DNA of 64,000 nt from DASUNQ01 sp044866775 (GTDB lineage: Bacteria; Acidobacteriota; Thermoanaerobaculia; Multivoradales; UBA5704): NCBI GenBank assembly GCA_044866775.1, contig JBIOUG010000120.1, forward strand, positions 1 to 64,000, in the 5' to 3' direction. A program made the translations under genes and the position numbers. Under the pieces are notes generated by a model. That model had not been told where the DNA came from. It did no database searches and saw only the letters and a program-made list of their open reading frames with translations. Below, in pieces: positions 7,321 to 15,702 of the stretch. Within the stretch, counting starts at the first letter, position 1, and each line of letters starts with the position of its first letter.

Positions 7321-10319
7321 AACTTCACCTGCTGGTAATCGCAGCGGTGGAAGTAGGTCTCGATCTGGTCGATCGCCAGACCGCTGGTGCAGAGGTCGCT
7401 GGGAACGAAGCTCGAGCTCGCTGGATCCCACTGCTCCGCCGTGCAGGCCAGCCGCGGGGACTCCAGGGTGGTTCCGAGAACCACGTGGAAGTGGTGCAGG
7501 TCGGTCTGATGCCAGCCGAGATAGACCACGCGGAAGCCGCCGTTGCGCTGCCGGAGCGAGAGGATTTTGCTGAACATGATCCTCGGGGGCGCGAAGGCGG
7601 AGTCTTCGCCGCGCGAGTACTCGCGGGCGTCGGGCGGCAGATCGATGGGCGCATCCCGGATCTTGACGCGAAAGACCTCGTTCGGACGTGAGAAGACCGT
7701 CAGGATGTCCGCGTCAGGCTCGAAGACCGCGGCGCCGTAGTCCAGCAGCCCGCCCCAGACGCTGTCTTCGAGACCCGACAGCCAGTCGGCGGTCGCGATG
7801 AGGCGAGCCTTGGTGCTCGCCGGCGTCTTGCAGCCGCGCTCCATGAGCAGCGCGGCCGCGGCCGTCACCTGCGGCGCGGCCTGGGAGGTGCCCGTTCGCG
7901 GCTCGAACTCGTTCTTCGCCGTGCAACTGTAGATCTGGTTGCCCGGCGCGGCGAGGTCGACGTAGGCCTTGCCGCGATTGGGCCCCTTGGTGTGATCGGG
8001 GAACTCCTGCGGCAGGAGTTCCTTGTCCCAGTCGGTCGCCGTGACGATCACGAGGTTCGGCCGCACGGAATCGATCGCCGCCCACGCCACCGGCGCCGCG
8101 ACGCTCACCGAGCCGTCCAGCCGCAGGCCGCCGTTGCCCGCGGCGGCGACGAAAAGGACGGAGCTGCTGCTCTCGATGATGTCGCGCACCCCGTTCCACT
8201 CGTCGCCGCGTGACGCGCCGCCGAACTCTTGGCTCACGTTGACGACGCGGACGTCGGCAGTCACGGCGTTGCGGATCGCCCGCCCGACGTCGCCGGGGCT
8301 GCCATCCTGGATGGCGAAGAACCGCGAGCCCGGCAGCAGGCCGCCGCCACACCCGTCCCGCGCGCCGATGATGCCGGCGACGTGGCTGCCGTGCCACGCC
8401 GTCGGGTCGCTCGCCGCCGCCGCCCGATGGACGACCACGCTGGTTGGCTCGCCCTGAAACGGCTCGGCGACGGGATCGGAGACCGGCAGGCTATCCTCTC
8501 CCAGCTTCCACCAGGCGGGCTGCTGCCCGCCGTCGAGGAACGCAAGGTGCCCCCGGTCGGTCTTGCCGCCGTCCTCGACGATGCCGATCGGAAAGAAGAC
8601 GTCGGCAACCGTAGCGTCGGGTCCAGGGTAGCCAATTGTTTCCTTCAGCTTCCGGCGCTGGCTCCGCAGCTCGTCGCATCCCTCTCCCGGCGCGGCCGTA
8701 GCGTCCTGGGCCATGAGCGCCGCGCCGCTCGCGGCGAGCGACTCCTTGGAGAGGACGAAGATCTGCGGCGAGATGGCGCGCAGCGCGGCGCGGATCTCGC
8801 TGTCGTCGCGCAGGTCGGTCGCCAAGACGGCGGCGGTCACTTCCCAGGCCTCGGCGGGCAGGTAGACCCTGCCTGCGCGGAGGGTCAGCAGGTCCGCCGC
8901 CTGCGTCTCCATCTTCGCCGGCGCCTTCTTCCTGCCGCTGGAGTTGAGCCGTTCCAGGTACTCCTCCCGGCCAACTTTCTCCCGCAGCGCGGGATCGAAG
9001 ACCAGCTCCGTCAGCAGCTCGGCGATCGACGCTCCCGACAGCTCCCGCTGGGTGCGGCGGATGACGCTGCGGATCTCGACCGCCGGCAACACCAGGCGGG
9101 TGCCCTCGGGGAAGCGGATCGCCAGGGGGTTGCGGGAGCTCTCGAGCTGCCGGCAGAGCAGCGTGTTGAGCTTGCAGAGGACGCTGCGCAGCAGCGCCGT
9201 CTCGTCGACGGCGGCCGGCTTTTCGTAGCCGGCGTTCACCTGGTTCGCCAGATTCGCCAGCCGCGCGGCCCGCACCGCTTCGGCGCCGGCAGGTCCGACG
9301 AGCACGCGCTCCTTGACCAACAGGTCCCGCAGCGGAAGCTGCCCCGGGGCGGTCACCTCGCGGAGACTGACCAGGTTGCGCTCGATCGCGTACTGATGGA
9401 GCTGCCAGAGCGCGCGATTGGCGAGCGCGTAGTCCACCTCCAGCCGGACGTCGACCGGGATCGGCCGGGGCTGCTGCAGCACCTCGCCCGCGCCCAGCCG
9501 CGTGAAGAAGACGCTGTAGGCCGACGTCGCGAGCCGCAGCTCCTGGCCCGCGAACGGCGCCGGCCCGGCCCCGGCCGGATGCGCCGCCTGCGGCGCGGCG
9601 GCGAGGCGCCCCCCGGCGGCGAAGTAGAGGACGTCCGCGTCGGCGGCCATCGCGTCGAGCGGCCCCGGGCGCGGCTCGAGCGCGAGGGGTGCGCCGCCGG
9701 CCGACGCCTGTCCCATGCTTCCATACGCCGTGCCGGTGGGGGCCGGCAGCGTGAAGATCGACCGCGTGGCGGCGTCGAGGACGAGGAGCTGCTCGCCGGC
9801 GAACGCGAGCTGCTCCGGCACGACGCCCGCGGGAAGCTGCTGCAGGAAGGGAGCGGGCTTGCCCTCGCCGGTGACCCAGACGATCGCTCGCAGGTCGGGC
9901 TCGGCGACGGCGATCAATCCCTCCGGCGAGATCGCCATGGCGCCCGGCCGGTGGAGCGGCGCGCCGCGCACCAGGTCGCGCGGCGTGCGGGCGGCCATGT
10001 CGACCGCCAGCAGCCGCGACTCCGCGGCGTCGCAGATGTAGAGCTTGCCGTCATGGAACGCCAGCGCCGTCGGGCGCTCCAGGCGGAGATACGGCTGCAG
10101 CCCCCGCACCGGCCCCTCGCCCTGCGGCACGACCTTGGCGATCGAGACCATGCCGCTCTCGGCGTCGGCCGCGAAGAGCCAGGTCGCCTCGTCGAAGCTG
10201 CCGGCGGCGATGGCGCTGAAGGCCGGCTCCGCGGCGGCGCTGGTACGTGGTACTGAGGCCGCGGCCAGCGCGAACGCCAGCAGCAGCGGCCAGCGGGCCG
10301 TCGGGTAATCGCGACTCAT
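7317..10319 (-). CDS. Exported subtilisin-like (S8) serine protease with N-terminal propeller-like region
   Basis: A 1000-residue exported protein. After a signal peptide (WPLLLAFALAAASVPRTSAAAE), residues of about 30-290 form repeated short strands with phrases such as LLAVDMAARTPRDL and LLVLDAATRSIFTL, suggesting a beta-propeller. A linking region of about 300 residues follows, then a subtilase domain with Asp near 594 (HLAFLDGG), His near 645 (WHGSHVAGIIGA), the oxyanion Asn in VAAAGNGG, and Ser near 811 (GTSQAAPQVTAAAALL). All catalytic residues are present. The ATG overlaps the stop of the upstream lipoprotein gene (ATGA), which implies translational coupling. The propeller may select substrate or partner proteins; that role is inferred. 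Confidence 0.88.
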   Translation of the reverse strand: MSRDYPTARWPLLLAFALAAASVPRTSAAAEPAFSAIAAGSFDEATWLFAADAESGMVSIAKVVPQGEGPVRGLQPYLRLERPTALAFHDGKLYICDAAESRLLAVDMAARTPRDLVRGAPLHRPGAMAISPEGLIAVAEPDLRAIVWVTGEGKPAPFLQQLPAGVVPEQLAFAGEQLLVLDAATRSIFTLPAPTGTAYGSMGQASAGGAPLALEPRPGPLDAMAADADVLYFAAGGRLAAAPQAAHPAGAGPAPFAGQELRLATSAYSVFFTRLGAGEVLQQPRPIPVDVRLEVDYALANRALWQLHQYAIERNLVSLREVTAPGQLPLRDLLVKERVLVGPAGAEAVRAARLANLANQVNAGYEKPAAVDETALLRSVLCKLNTLLCRQLESSRNPLAIRFPEGTRLVLPAVEIRSVIRRTQRELSGASIAELLTELVFDPALREKVGREEYLERLNSSGRKKAPAKMETQAADLLTLRAGRVYLPAEAWEVTAAVLATDLRDDSEIRAALRAISPQIFVLSKESLAASGAALMAQDATAAPGEGCDELRSQRRKLKETIGYPGPDATVADVFFPIGIVEDGGKTDRGHLAFLDGGQQPAWWKLGEDSLPVSDPVAEPFQGEPTSVVVHRAAAASDPTAWHGSHVAGIIGARDGCGGGLLPGSRFFAIQDGSPGDVGRAIRNAVTADVRVVNVSQEFGGASRGDEWNGVRDIIESSSSVLFVAAAGNGGLRLDGSVSVAAPVAWAAIDSVRPNLVIVTATDWDKELLPQEFPDHTKGPNRGKAYVDLAAPGNQIYSCTAKNEFEPRTGTSQAAPQVTAAAALLMERGCKTPASTKARLIATADWLSGLEDSVWGGLLDYGAAVFEPDADILTVFSRPNEVFRVKIRDAPIDLPPDAREYSRGEDSAFAPPRIMFSKILSLRQRNGGFRVVYLGWHQTDLHHFHVVLGTTLESPRLACTAEQWDPASSSFVPSDLCTSGLAIDQIETYFHRCDYQQVKF

Positions 10320-11494
10320 CGACTCCTACCTCCTTCGATCAGCAGTGCCAGGACCTTCTCGGAGCTCAGGTGGCCATTATGCGCCGTCGTCGGCAGCACG
10401 GCGCGGCCCAGCAGCGCTCTGGGGGCGACGCTGACCACGGCGTTGCCGAAGCGGTGCTGCGGATGGGCGCCGGCAAAAGCTTCAGGGATGACGTAGCTTA
10501 GCAGGTCGTTGGGGTCGCTGACGGCGACCACCCAGAGCGGGCGCGCCGCCTCGCCGAACTTCTCCTCCTCGCCGTCCTCGGCCGCGGCGGCGCGCAGGTC
10601 GAGGAAGCTCGTCAAGCCTCCGGCGGGCGCTTCCGACTCCTTCTCGTCGTCCTCCGGCACCCCCGCCAGCGCGCCGAGCTCGAGCAAGGGGAGCTGGTTC
10701 GCCAGCATGTAGACGCCGCCGACGTCGAGGACGAAGCGGCGGACGGCCTCGGCGTTCTCGGTGCCTCGCGTCTCCTCGGCGAGCCGCACCAGCGTGTCGA
10801 AGACGATGCTGCTGCCGAGGCTGAAGGTGATGATGTCGATCTCGAGAGCGCGCGGCGCCACCGGCTCCGCGCTCCCCTCCGCGTCGACCAGCGAGCAGCT
10901 CTCGCCGAGGAGGCTGCCCTTGATCGTCCAGCAGATCGCCTGCTCGACCGGGTACTGCATGGTGCGGCCGTAGAGGCCGACGTAGAGCACGGCGTCCGAG
11001 AGCCGGTTGTCGATCAGCTCGCGCTTGAGAGTGCGGTTGATCGCGACGCGCTCGCGCTCGAGCGCGGGGGCGGCGTCGAAGCCCAGGTACTTCACCTTCG
11101 CCCAGGTGGTGATAGGCGACCAGGTCAGCTCGTAAACCTCGACCTGGTGGCCGTCAGGGGATGCGTAGCGGCGGAGCGCGAGGGCGCCGTAGTCGAAGGA
11201 CGAGCCCGGCTTGCGGATCGGCTGGCGCTCCGCGTCGCCCGCCGGGCGCAGCCGGAGCCGCCGCTCGAGCCCGCCGCGCAGCTCGTCGCCGTAGCCTTCG
11301 GCGTGGACGCCCATGCCGTGGACCAGCAGGATGGCGGTGCGCGCGCTGCGCGCGATGGACGTCCTGAGCCCCGGCAGCGAGCAGCTCGCTTGGCCGGGGC
11401 AGTCGATGCGGTAGACGTCGAGGCTCGTGCAGGCGGCGAGCCAGCAGCTCGCCAGGCCGAGGATCGCCGCGGGCGCACGCCTACGCCGGCTCAT
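10316..11494 (-). CDS. Lipoprotein alpha/beta-hydrolase-like protein
   Basis: A 392-residue predicted lipoprotein: the signal sequence ends in the lipobox LAAC with Cys22 as the acylation site. The rest resembles an alpha/beta hydrolase. AILLVHGMGVH (about residues 54-64) supplies the oxyanion region, and a serine elbow appears as ITFSLGSSIVFD (Ser225), which departs from strict GxSxG because the first glycine is replaced by Phe. SDPNDLLSY and THE late TAHNGH segment could supply the acid and the histidine. It could be a lipase or esterase-like enzyme of the cell envelope. It starts 3 bases after the upstream exported protein gene and its stop overlaps the subtilisin start, so it belongs to the same operon. 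The substrate is unknown. Confidence 0.75.
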   Translation of the reverse strand: MSRRRRAPAAILGLASCWLAACTSLDVYRIDCPGQASCSLPGLRTSIARSARTAILLVHGMGVHAEGYGDELRGGLERRLRLRPAGDAERQPIRKPGSSFDYGALALRRYASPDGHQVEVYELTWSPITTWAKVKYLGFDAAPALERERVAINRTLKRELIDNRLSDAVLYVGLYGRTMQYPVEQAICWTIKGSLLGESCSLVDAEGSAEPVAPRALEIDIITFSLGSSIVFDTLVRLAEETRGTENAEAVRRFVLDVGGVYMLANQLPLLELGALAGVPEDDEKESEAPAGGLTSFLDLRAAAAEDGEEEKFGEAARPLWVVAVSDPNDLLSYVIPEAFAGAHPQHRFGNAVVSVAPRALLGRAVLPTTAHNGHLSSEKVLALLIEGGRSR

Positions 11495-11497
11495 CGC

Positions 11498-12640
11498 TCA
11501 TTCGTCCTCGCCGTTCCCCTGGATCCACCCCAGCGCCGTGTCGAGGTTGAAGGTCAGGCCGCCGACGAACTCGTAGTCCGACTCCTGGTCGATCGTGCCG
11601 TCGTCGCGCTCGACGTCGTTGCGCACCCGCACCACGCCGGCGAAGGGCGAGAAGGCGTCGAGCTCGAAGCCCCGGACCTGCAGGGTCTTCGAGCGCCAGC
11701 CGAGGGCCGCGCCGACGGTGCGGGCGGGCTCCTTGGAGGCTTCGAGGAGGAGCTTGACGACGAGGCCGCGGGCGTCCGGGTTCGCGAGGTCGCCCCAGAA
11801 GTAGTCCATCCCGGCGAGCCACCGGCTGGGGCGGTCGCGCAGCTCGAGCTGCCGCGAGGTGTCGTTGAACTTGACCTCGGAGAGGGCGTTGACGGCGACG
11901 TTGGCCGAGATCGACCAGTGCTCCGGCGGGCCGCTGACCAGGACGGTGCTCGCCCTGACCGCCTCGCCGCCCGCATCCTCGGCCGGCTCCTCGCCCTCGG
12001 CCTCGCCGGCGCCCGGAGCGGGGATCTGCTGCTCGGCGGTGACGGTGACCTTGGCCCGGGTCAGCTCGAGCGCCTTCGTCTGCCGGTAGAGCACGATGCC
12101 GGGCTCCTCGAACGCCTCTTCTTCCTGATCGCGGATGGCGCGGATCACCTTGATCAGGGCGCGGAGGTCGGTGGCGAGCTGGGTCGGCCGCTTGGCCTCC
12201 ACGAACTCGACCTTGGGCGGCGGGGCCGTGTCGAGGCTGAAGACGTAGGCCGCGACCGTGTCACCGGGCCGGCTGACGAAGCGGATCGAGGAGGTCTCGA
12301 TCAGGAGGCGGAGGCACTCGAGCGCCTGTTTGGGCGTGACCGGGGCTGCGGCGTCGCGCACCGGCAGGTCGTCCCCGATCGGGATCGGCCCCGCCGACTC
12401 CATCAAGCGCACCGCCGCGGCGCCGGCCGCCGAGCGGGTGGAGAAGGAGTACGTGCGCCGCTCGGAGCCCTCGAGCGCGCTCAGGTCGAAGACGACCGCG
12501 AAGTCCGGGATCGGGACCTCGGGGGCGAGCTTCAGGCACTCGGCCGAGTCGGCGGCGACGGCGGCGCCCGGCAGGCCCAGGAGGGCGGCCAGGCAGAGGG
12601 CGGGTACTGCGCTGCGTAGGGCGTACCGGGCGTGAGCCAT
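11498..12640 (-). CDS. Exported protein of unknown function, first gene of protease operon
   Basis: A 380-residue protein with a clear signal peptide (ALRSAVPALCLAALLGLPGAAVAA). I do not recognise its family. The mature part begins with a segment about predicted variables of a secretin-like or adhesin-like type (SSIRFVSRPGDTVAAYVFSL), then a charged Glu/Ala/Gly-rich spacer around residues 205-225. The C-terminal portion has strand-like repeats (WSISANVAVNALSEVKF, LTFNLDTALGWIQ) that could form part of an outer-membrane or lipid-binding beta structure. It is followed 3 bases later by the lipoprotein hydrolase and then by two serine proteases of unrelated folds. It may be the structural or anchoring component of that group. 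No function is claimed. Confidence 0.75.
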   Translation of the reverse strand: MAHARYALRSAVPALCLAALLGLPGAAVAADSAECLKLAPEVPIPDFAVVFDLSALEGSERRTYSFSTRSAAGAAAVRLMESAGPIPIGDDLPVRDAAAPVTPKQALECLRLLIETSSIRFVSRPGDTVAAYVFSLDTAPPPKVEFVEAKRPTQLATDLRALIKVIRAIRDQEEEAFEEPGIVLYRQTKALELTRAKVTVTAEQQIPAPGAGEAEGEEPAEDAGGEAVRASTVLVSGPPEHWSISANVAVNALSEVKFNDTSRQLELRDRPSRWLAGMDYFWGDLANPDARGLVVKLLLEASKEPARTVGAALGWRSKTLQVRGFELDAFSPFAGVVRVRNDVERDDGTIDQESDYEFVGGLTFNLDTALGWIQGNGEDE

Positions 12641-12783
12641 GCTTGCGAACCTCCGCTCTTGGGGTCCAGAGTCCTCCCTACGGACGGACGCGTCGCAGGA
12701 ATTCTCGACTCGGACCGAACAGGAGAGTGGGCGGCCGGCGCCCCGCGCGCGTTACACCTGGGTGGCTGTCGCTGCGGACCTCG

Positions 12784-15687
12784 CTAGTACTCGCCGGCGA
12801 ACTGCGGGTGCACCCAGAGGAACTCGCGCTGCTTGTTCTGGACCCGCGCCAGGCCGCCGAAGCCGGGGTCCTTCTCCTTGAGCAGGACGTGCAGCTCGCG
12901 CAGGATGGCGCCCTGGGCGCGCATCATCTCGCCGTGCGGCCAGTCGGGCGCGTCGCGTCGTTCCAGCCAGCTCCCCGCCTCGCGCGCACCCACGAGCACC
13001 GAGTCGAAGCATCGCTGGCCGAAGTCCAGACCCTTCTCGATGCGCGCGTACGCCTGGTCGTCCATCAGGAGTTTCGTCGCCGATGCCGCGATCGGCAGCG
13101 CGAGGCTGAGCGTCCCGGTCAACACCTTGAGCAGCGGCGCCGCCTTGACCAGCCACTCCCGCGCCAGCGTCAGGTCGTAGACCCCCCGCCGGTCCTCGCC
13201 GCCGTTCAACTGGGGCAGCGGCAGGCGCGAGTGCTCGCACCAGAGCGTCAAGCGGAACTTCTCGCTGAGCCAGGCCGGACGATCGAAGAACCCCGGCGCG
13301 ACGGGCTCGAGGCTGAACAGGCGCGGGCCGTCCTTGGCCTCGTCGGTCAGCGCCTGCATCAGCGCCGTGAACGCGTCGTCGACCTGACTCAGGATGCGGC
13401 GGTCGTTGCGGTCCAGGGCCTCGAAGCGCGTCAGCTCCTCGCGGTCGTGCTGCTTGAGCTGCTCGCGGATGGCAGTCAACTGGGACCGCATCTCGTCGAA
13501 TCTCTCGGCGAGCATCTCGCCGACGCTGGTGCGCTGCACCGAGGGCTCGTTGCGCAGCAGCCAATCGATGTCCTGCAGTTGGCTGCAGCCGGAGGTCAGG
13601 CAAGGGAACTTGGTCATGCCCTGCTTCTTGAAGGCGATCAGCTTCTGGACCTCGAAGAGTCCGAGGCCGGGCTCGCCCTTGCCGCACGGCTCGATGCAGG
13701 GCACCATCACCTCGCAGCGCAGGCCCTTCCAGAACGTCGCGACCAGCCACTTCACTTCGCTGGTCAGCACCGAAAGAAACCTTTCCGGATAGGCGGCGCG
13801 CACGGTGATGCGGACGTCGTTGCCGAGCTGGTCCAGCAGCGCGCGGCCGTTGTAGTCGTCGTCCAGCATCAGGCCGTGCTGCCAGTGCACGCTGTCGGAG
13901 TAGTTCCTCCGCCCGAGGGAGTACTTGTGGAGGCGCACGATCAATTGGTAGAAGAGCCCTTCGGCCGTCTCCGAGCGGCCGTGTTTCTCGTCGACGATGC
14001 GGCAGATCTGCACCTGCTGCACGTCGCCGGCTCCGGGCTGCGCCTCCCAGTCGGGGACGCGTTCGGGGTTGTCGGGCACCAATTGCGCGATCAGGCTGGT
14101 GTCGCCGGAACTGCCGGCGGCCGGATCGAGCGCGATCCGATACGAGAGATCGAATCTCTCCATCAGCCGCAGGAACACCGGGTGCAGCGCGGGCTCGTAC
14201 TGATCCTGCGGCGGTCTGGCGGGATCGTTCCACAGCCGGTTGAGACGCTGCGTCTCGACGAGGCCGTGATTGTCGCGAGTTTCCTTGTCGTCGAGGACGA
14301 AGCTGATCGCGGTCGCCAGCCAATCGGGCTTGAGGATCACCACGTCCCGCAGCAGAGGGTCGTGGTCGTAGTGGATGAGGTGACCGAGGGTGTGGGAGAT
14401 GCGGGCGAACAACTGCGCGTGTTGTTCGTCCATGCCGTGCGCCTTGCAGACGGCGAGGAAGCCCTCGTAGCTCAGCCACGTCTCCCTGGTCTGCTTGAGC
14501 GCCGCGCGTACGATTTGCCATCTCGCCGGGACCTCGCGGCCCATCTCGGGCAGGCGCATCGTCGCGCGTGCGATCGCGGCCTTGAGCTCGTCGAGCCCGG
14601 GACAGGTCTCGCTCCCGGGGTCGGGCCGGCTGTCGACATGGTGGAAGCCGAGCACCATGTCCTCGCCGAACAGATCCAGGATCTCCTGCCGCCGGATGTC
14701 CGGCTGGCGCTGGCCTGGGCCGCCGTGCGTGGCCACCACCAAGACCTTGGCGGTGGGGGCCCGATGGCGGACCAGCGTGAGCCATTCCTTGACGAAGCCT
14801 TGCTGTGGTCCCTCGCGCGGCTTCCACACGACGAGATACACCGCGGGAGCGCTGAAGAACAACTGATGCGTGGGTCGATAGACCCGCTGGCCCCCGAAGT
14901 CCCAGCCGTTGAGAGTGATCTTGGTGCCGCTGTCGGGATCGCTCAACGTCACCGGCTTGATCTCGATCCCGTGCGTCGTGTCGCGCTTCTCGATCCATGG
15001 ATCTCCGCGCAGGGCTCCGAGGAGGCAGCTCTTGCCCACCTCGCCCTCGCCGACCAGGATGAGCTTGGCCTCGTACAGCGCCACCTGCGCCTCGGTGCGC
15101 TCGCGGAGGTACTGCTTGACCGCCTCCACGCCCTGCTTGTAGAGCGCGGCCAGCTCCGGATTCAGAGGGTTCTTCTTCAGATCGAGTGAGGTCAGCTTCT
15201 CGAGCCGTCCCAGCGCCGGCGGCAGGTCGGCCAGCGCATTGCCCTGGACGTCCAGTTGCTCGAGCTCGCTGAGCTCTCCTATCCACTCGGGAATCGACTG
15301 CAGCTCGCACTCGTCGGCATAGAGGGTCCTGAGCTGCCGCAGGCGACGGACGCACGGCGGCAGCACGCCCAGGGGATTGCCGCCCGTGTACGCCACCCCG
15401 AGCACCAACTTCCGGAGGTCCTCGAGGTCGCCGATCGCATCCGGCAGCGCGGTGACCTGGTTATGGCAGATGTCGAGCGTTTGCAGCCGGCCGAGCTTGC
15501 CCAGCCACTCCGGCAGCCGCTTCAGCTTGTTGCTGTACAGCCGCAGGCTCGTCAACTGCGGCAGCTCGAGCAGCGACTCCGGAAGCTCGGTGAGGCCCAA
15601 CCCGCTGAGGCGGAGCTCCGACGCCCCGCTGTCCTTCGCCTTGCGGATCATCTGCTCGGCCTCGCGATAGGCCTTGTCGCGCGCCAT
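12784..15687 (-). CDS. Roco-family GTPase (leucine-rich repeats, Roc, COR)
   Basis: A 967-residue Roco protein. Residues of about 22-180 are leucine-rich repeats (for example LTSLRLYSNKLKRLPEWLGKL). The Roc GTPase domain follows with P-loop GEGEVGKS (Lys219), switch I TTHGIEI (Thr239) and G3 motif DFGGQ (Asp263). The G4 position reads VVATHGG where Ras-like proteins have NKxD and LRRK2-like proteins THxD, so the guanine-specifying Asp is absent. A COR-like region (about 370-620) begins after the helix-rich REVPARWQIVRAAL. The C-terminal third contains a heptad-rich helix (about 720-780, MLAERFDEMRSQLTAIREQL) and a cysteine-bearing segment. No signal peptide: a cytoplasmic molecular switch. 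It starts 15 bases after the CRTAC1 gene on the same strand. The partner is unknown. Confidence 0.9.
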   Translation of the reverse strand: MARDKAYREAEQMIRKAKDSGASELRLSGLGLTELPESLLELPQLTSLRLYSNKLKRLPEWLGKLGRLQTLDICHNQVTALPDAIGDLEDLRKLVLGVAYTGGNPLGVLPPCVRRLRQLRTLYADECELQSIPEWIGELSELEQLDVQGNALADLPPALGRLEKLTSLDLKKNPLNPELAALYKQGVEAVKQYLRERTEAQVALYEAKLILVGEGEVGKSCLLGALRGDPWIEKRDTTHGIEIKPVTLSDPDSGTKITLNGWDFGGQRVYRPTHQLFFSAPAVYLVVWKPREGPQQGFVKEWLTLVRHRAPTAKVLVVATHGGPGQRQPDIRRQEILDLFGEDMVLGFHHVDSRPDPGSETCPGLDELKAAIARATMRLPEMGREVPARWQIVRAALKQTRETWLSYEGFLAVCKAHGMDEQHAQLFARISHTLGHLIHYDHDPLLRDVVILKPDWLATAISFVLDDKETRDNHGLVETQRLNRLWNDPARPPQDQYEPALHPVFLRLMERFDLSYRIALDPAAGSSGDTSLIAQLVPDNPERVPDWEAQPGAGDVQQVQICRIVDEKHGRSETAEGLFYQLIVRLHKYSLGRRNYSDSVHWQHGLMLDDDYNGRALLDQLGNDVRITVRAAYPERFLSVLTSEVKWLVATFWKGLRCEVMVPCIEPCGKGEPGLGLFEVQKLIAFKKQGMTKFPCLTSGCSQLQDIDWLLRNEPSVQRTSVGEMLAERFDEMRSQLTAIREQLKQHDREELTRFEALDRNDRRILSQVDDAFTALMQALTDEAKDGPRLFSLEPVAPGFFDRPAWLSEKFRLTLWCEHSRLPLPQLNGGEDRRGVYDLTLAREWLVKAAPLLKVLTGTLSLALPIAASATKLLMDDQAYARIEKGLDFGQRCFDSVLVGAREAGSWLERRDAPDWPHGEMMRAQGAILRELHVLLKEKDPGFGGLARVQNKQREFLWVHPQFAGEY

Positions 15688-15702
15688 GACCGTCGTGCCC
15701 TC

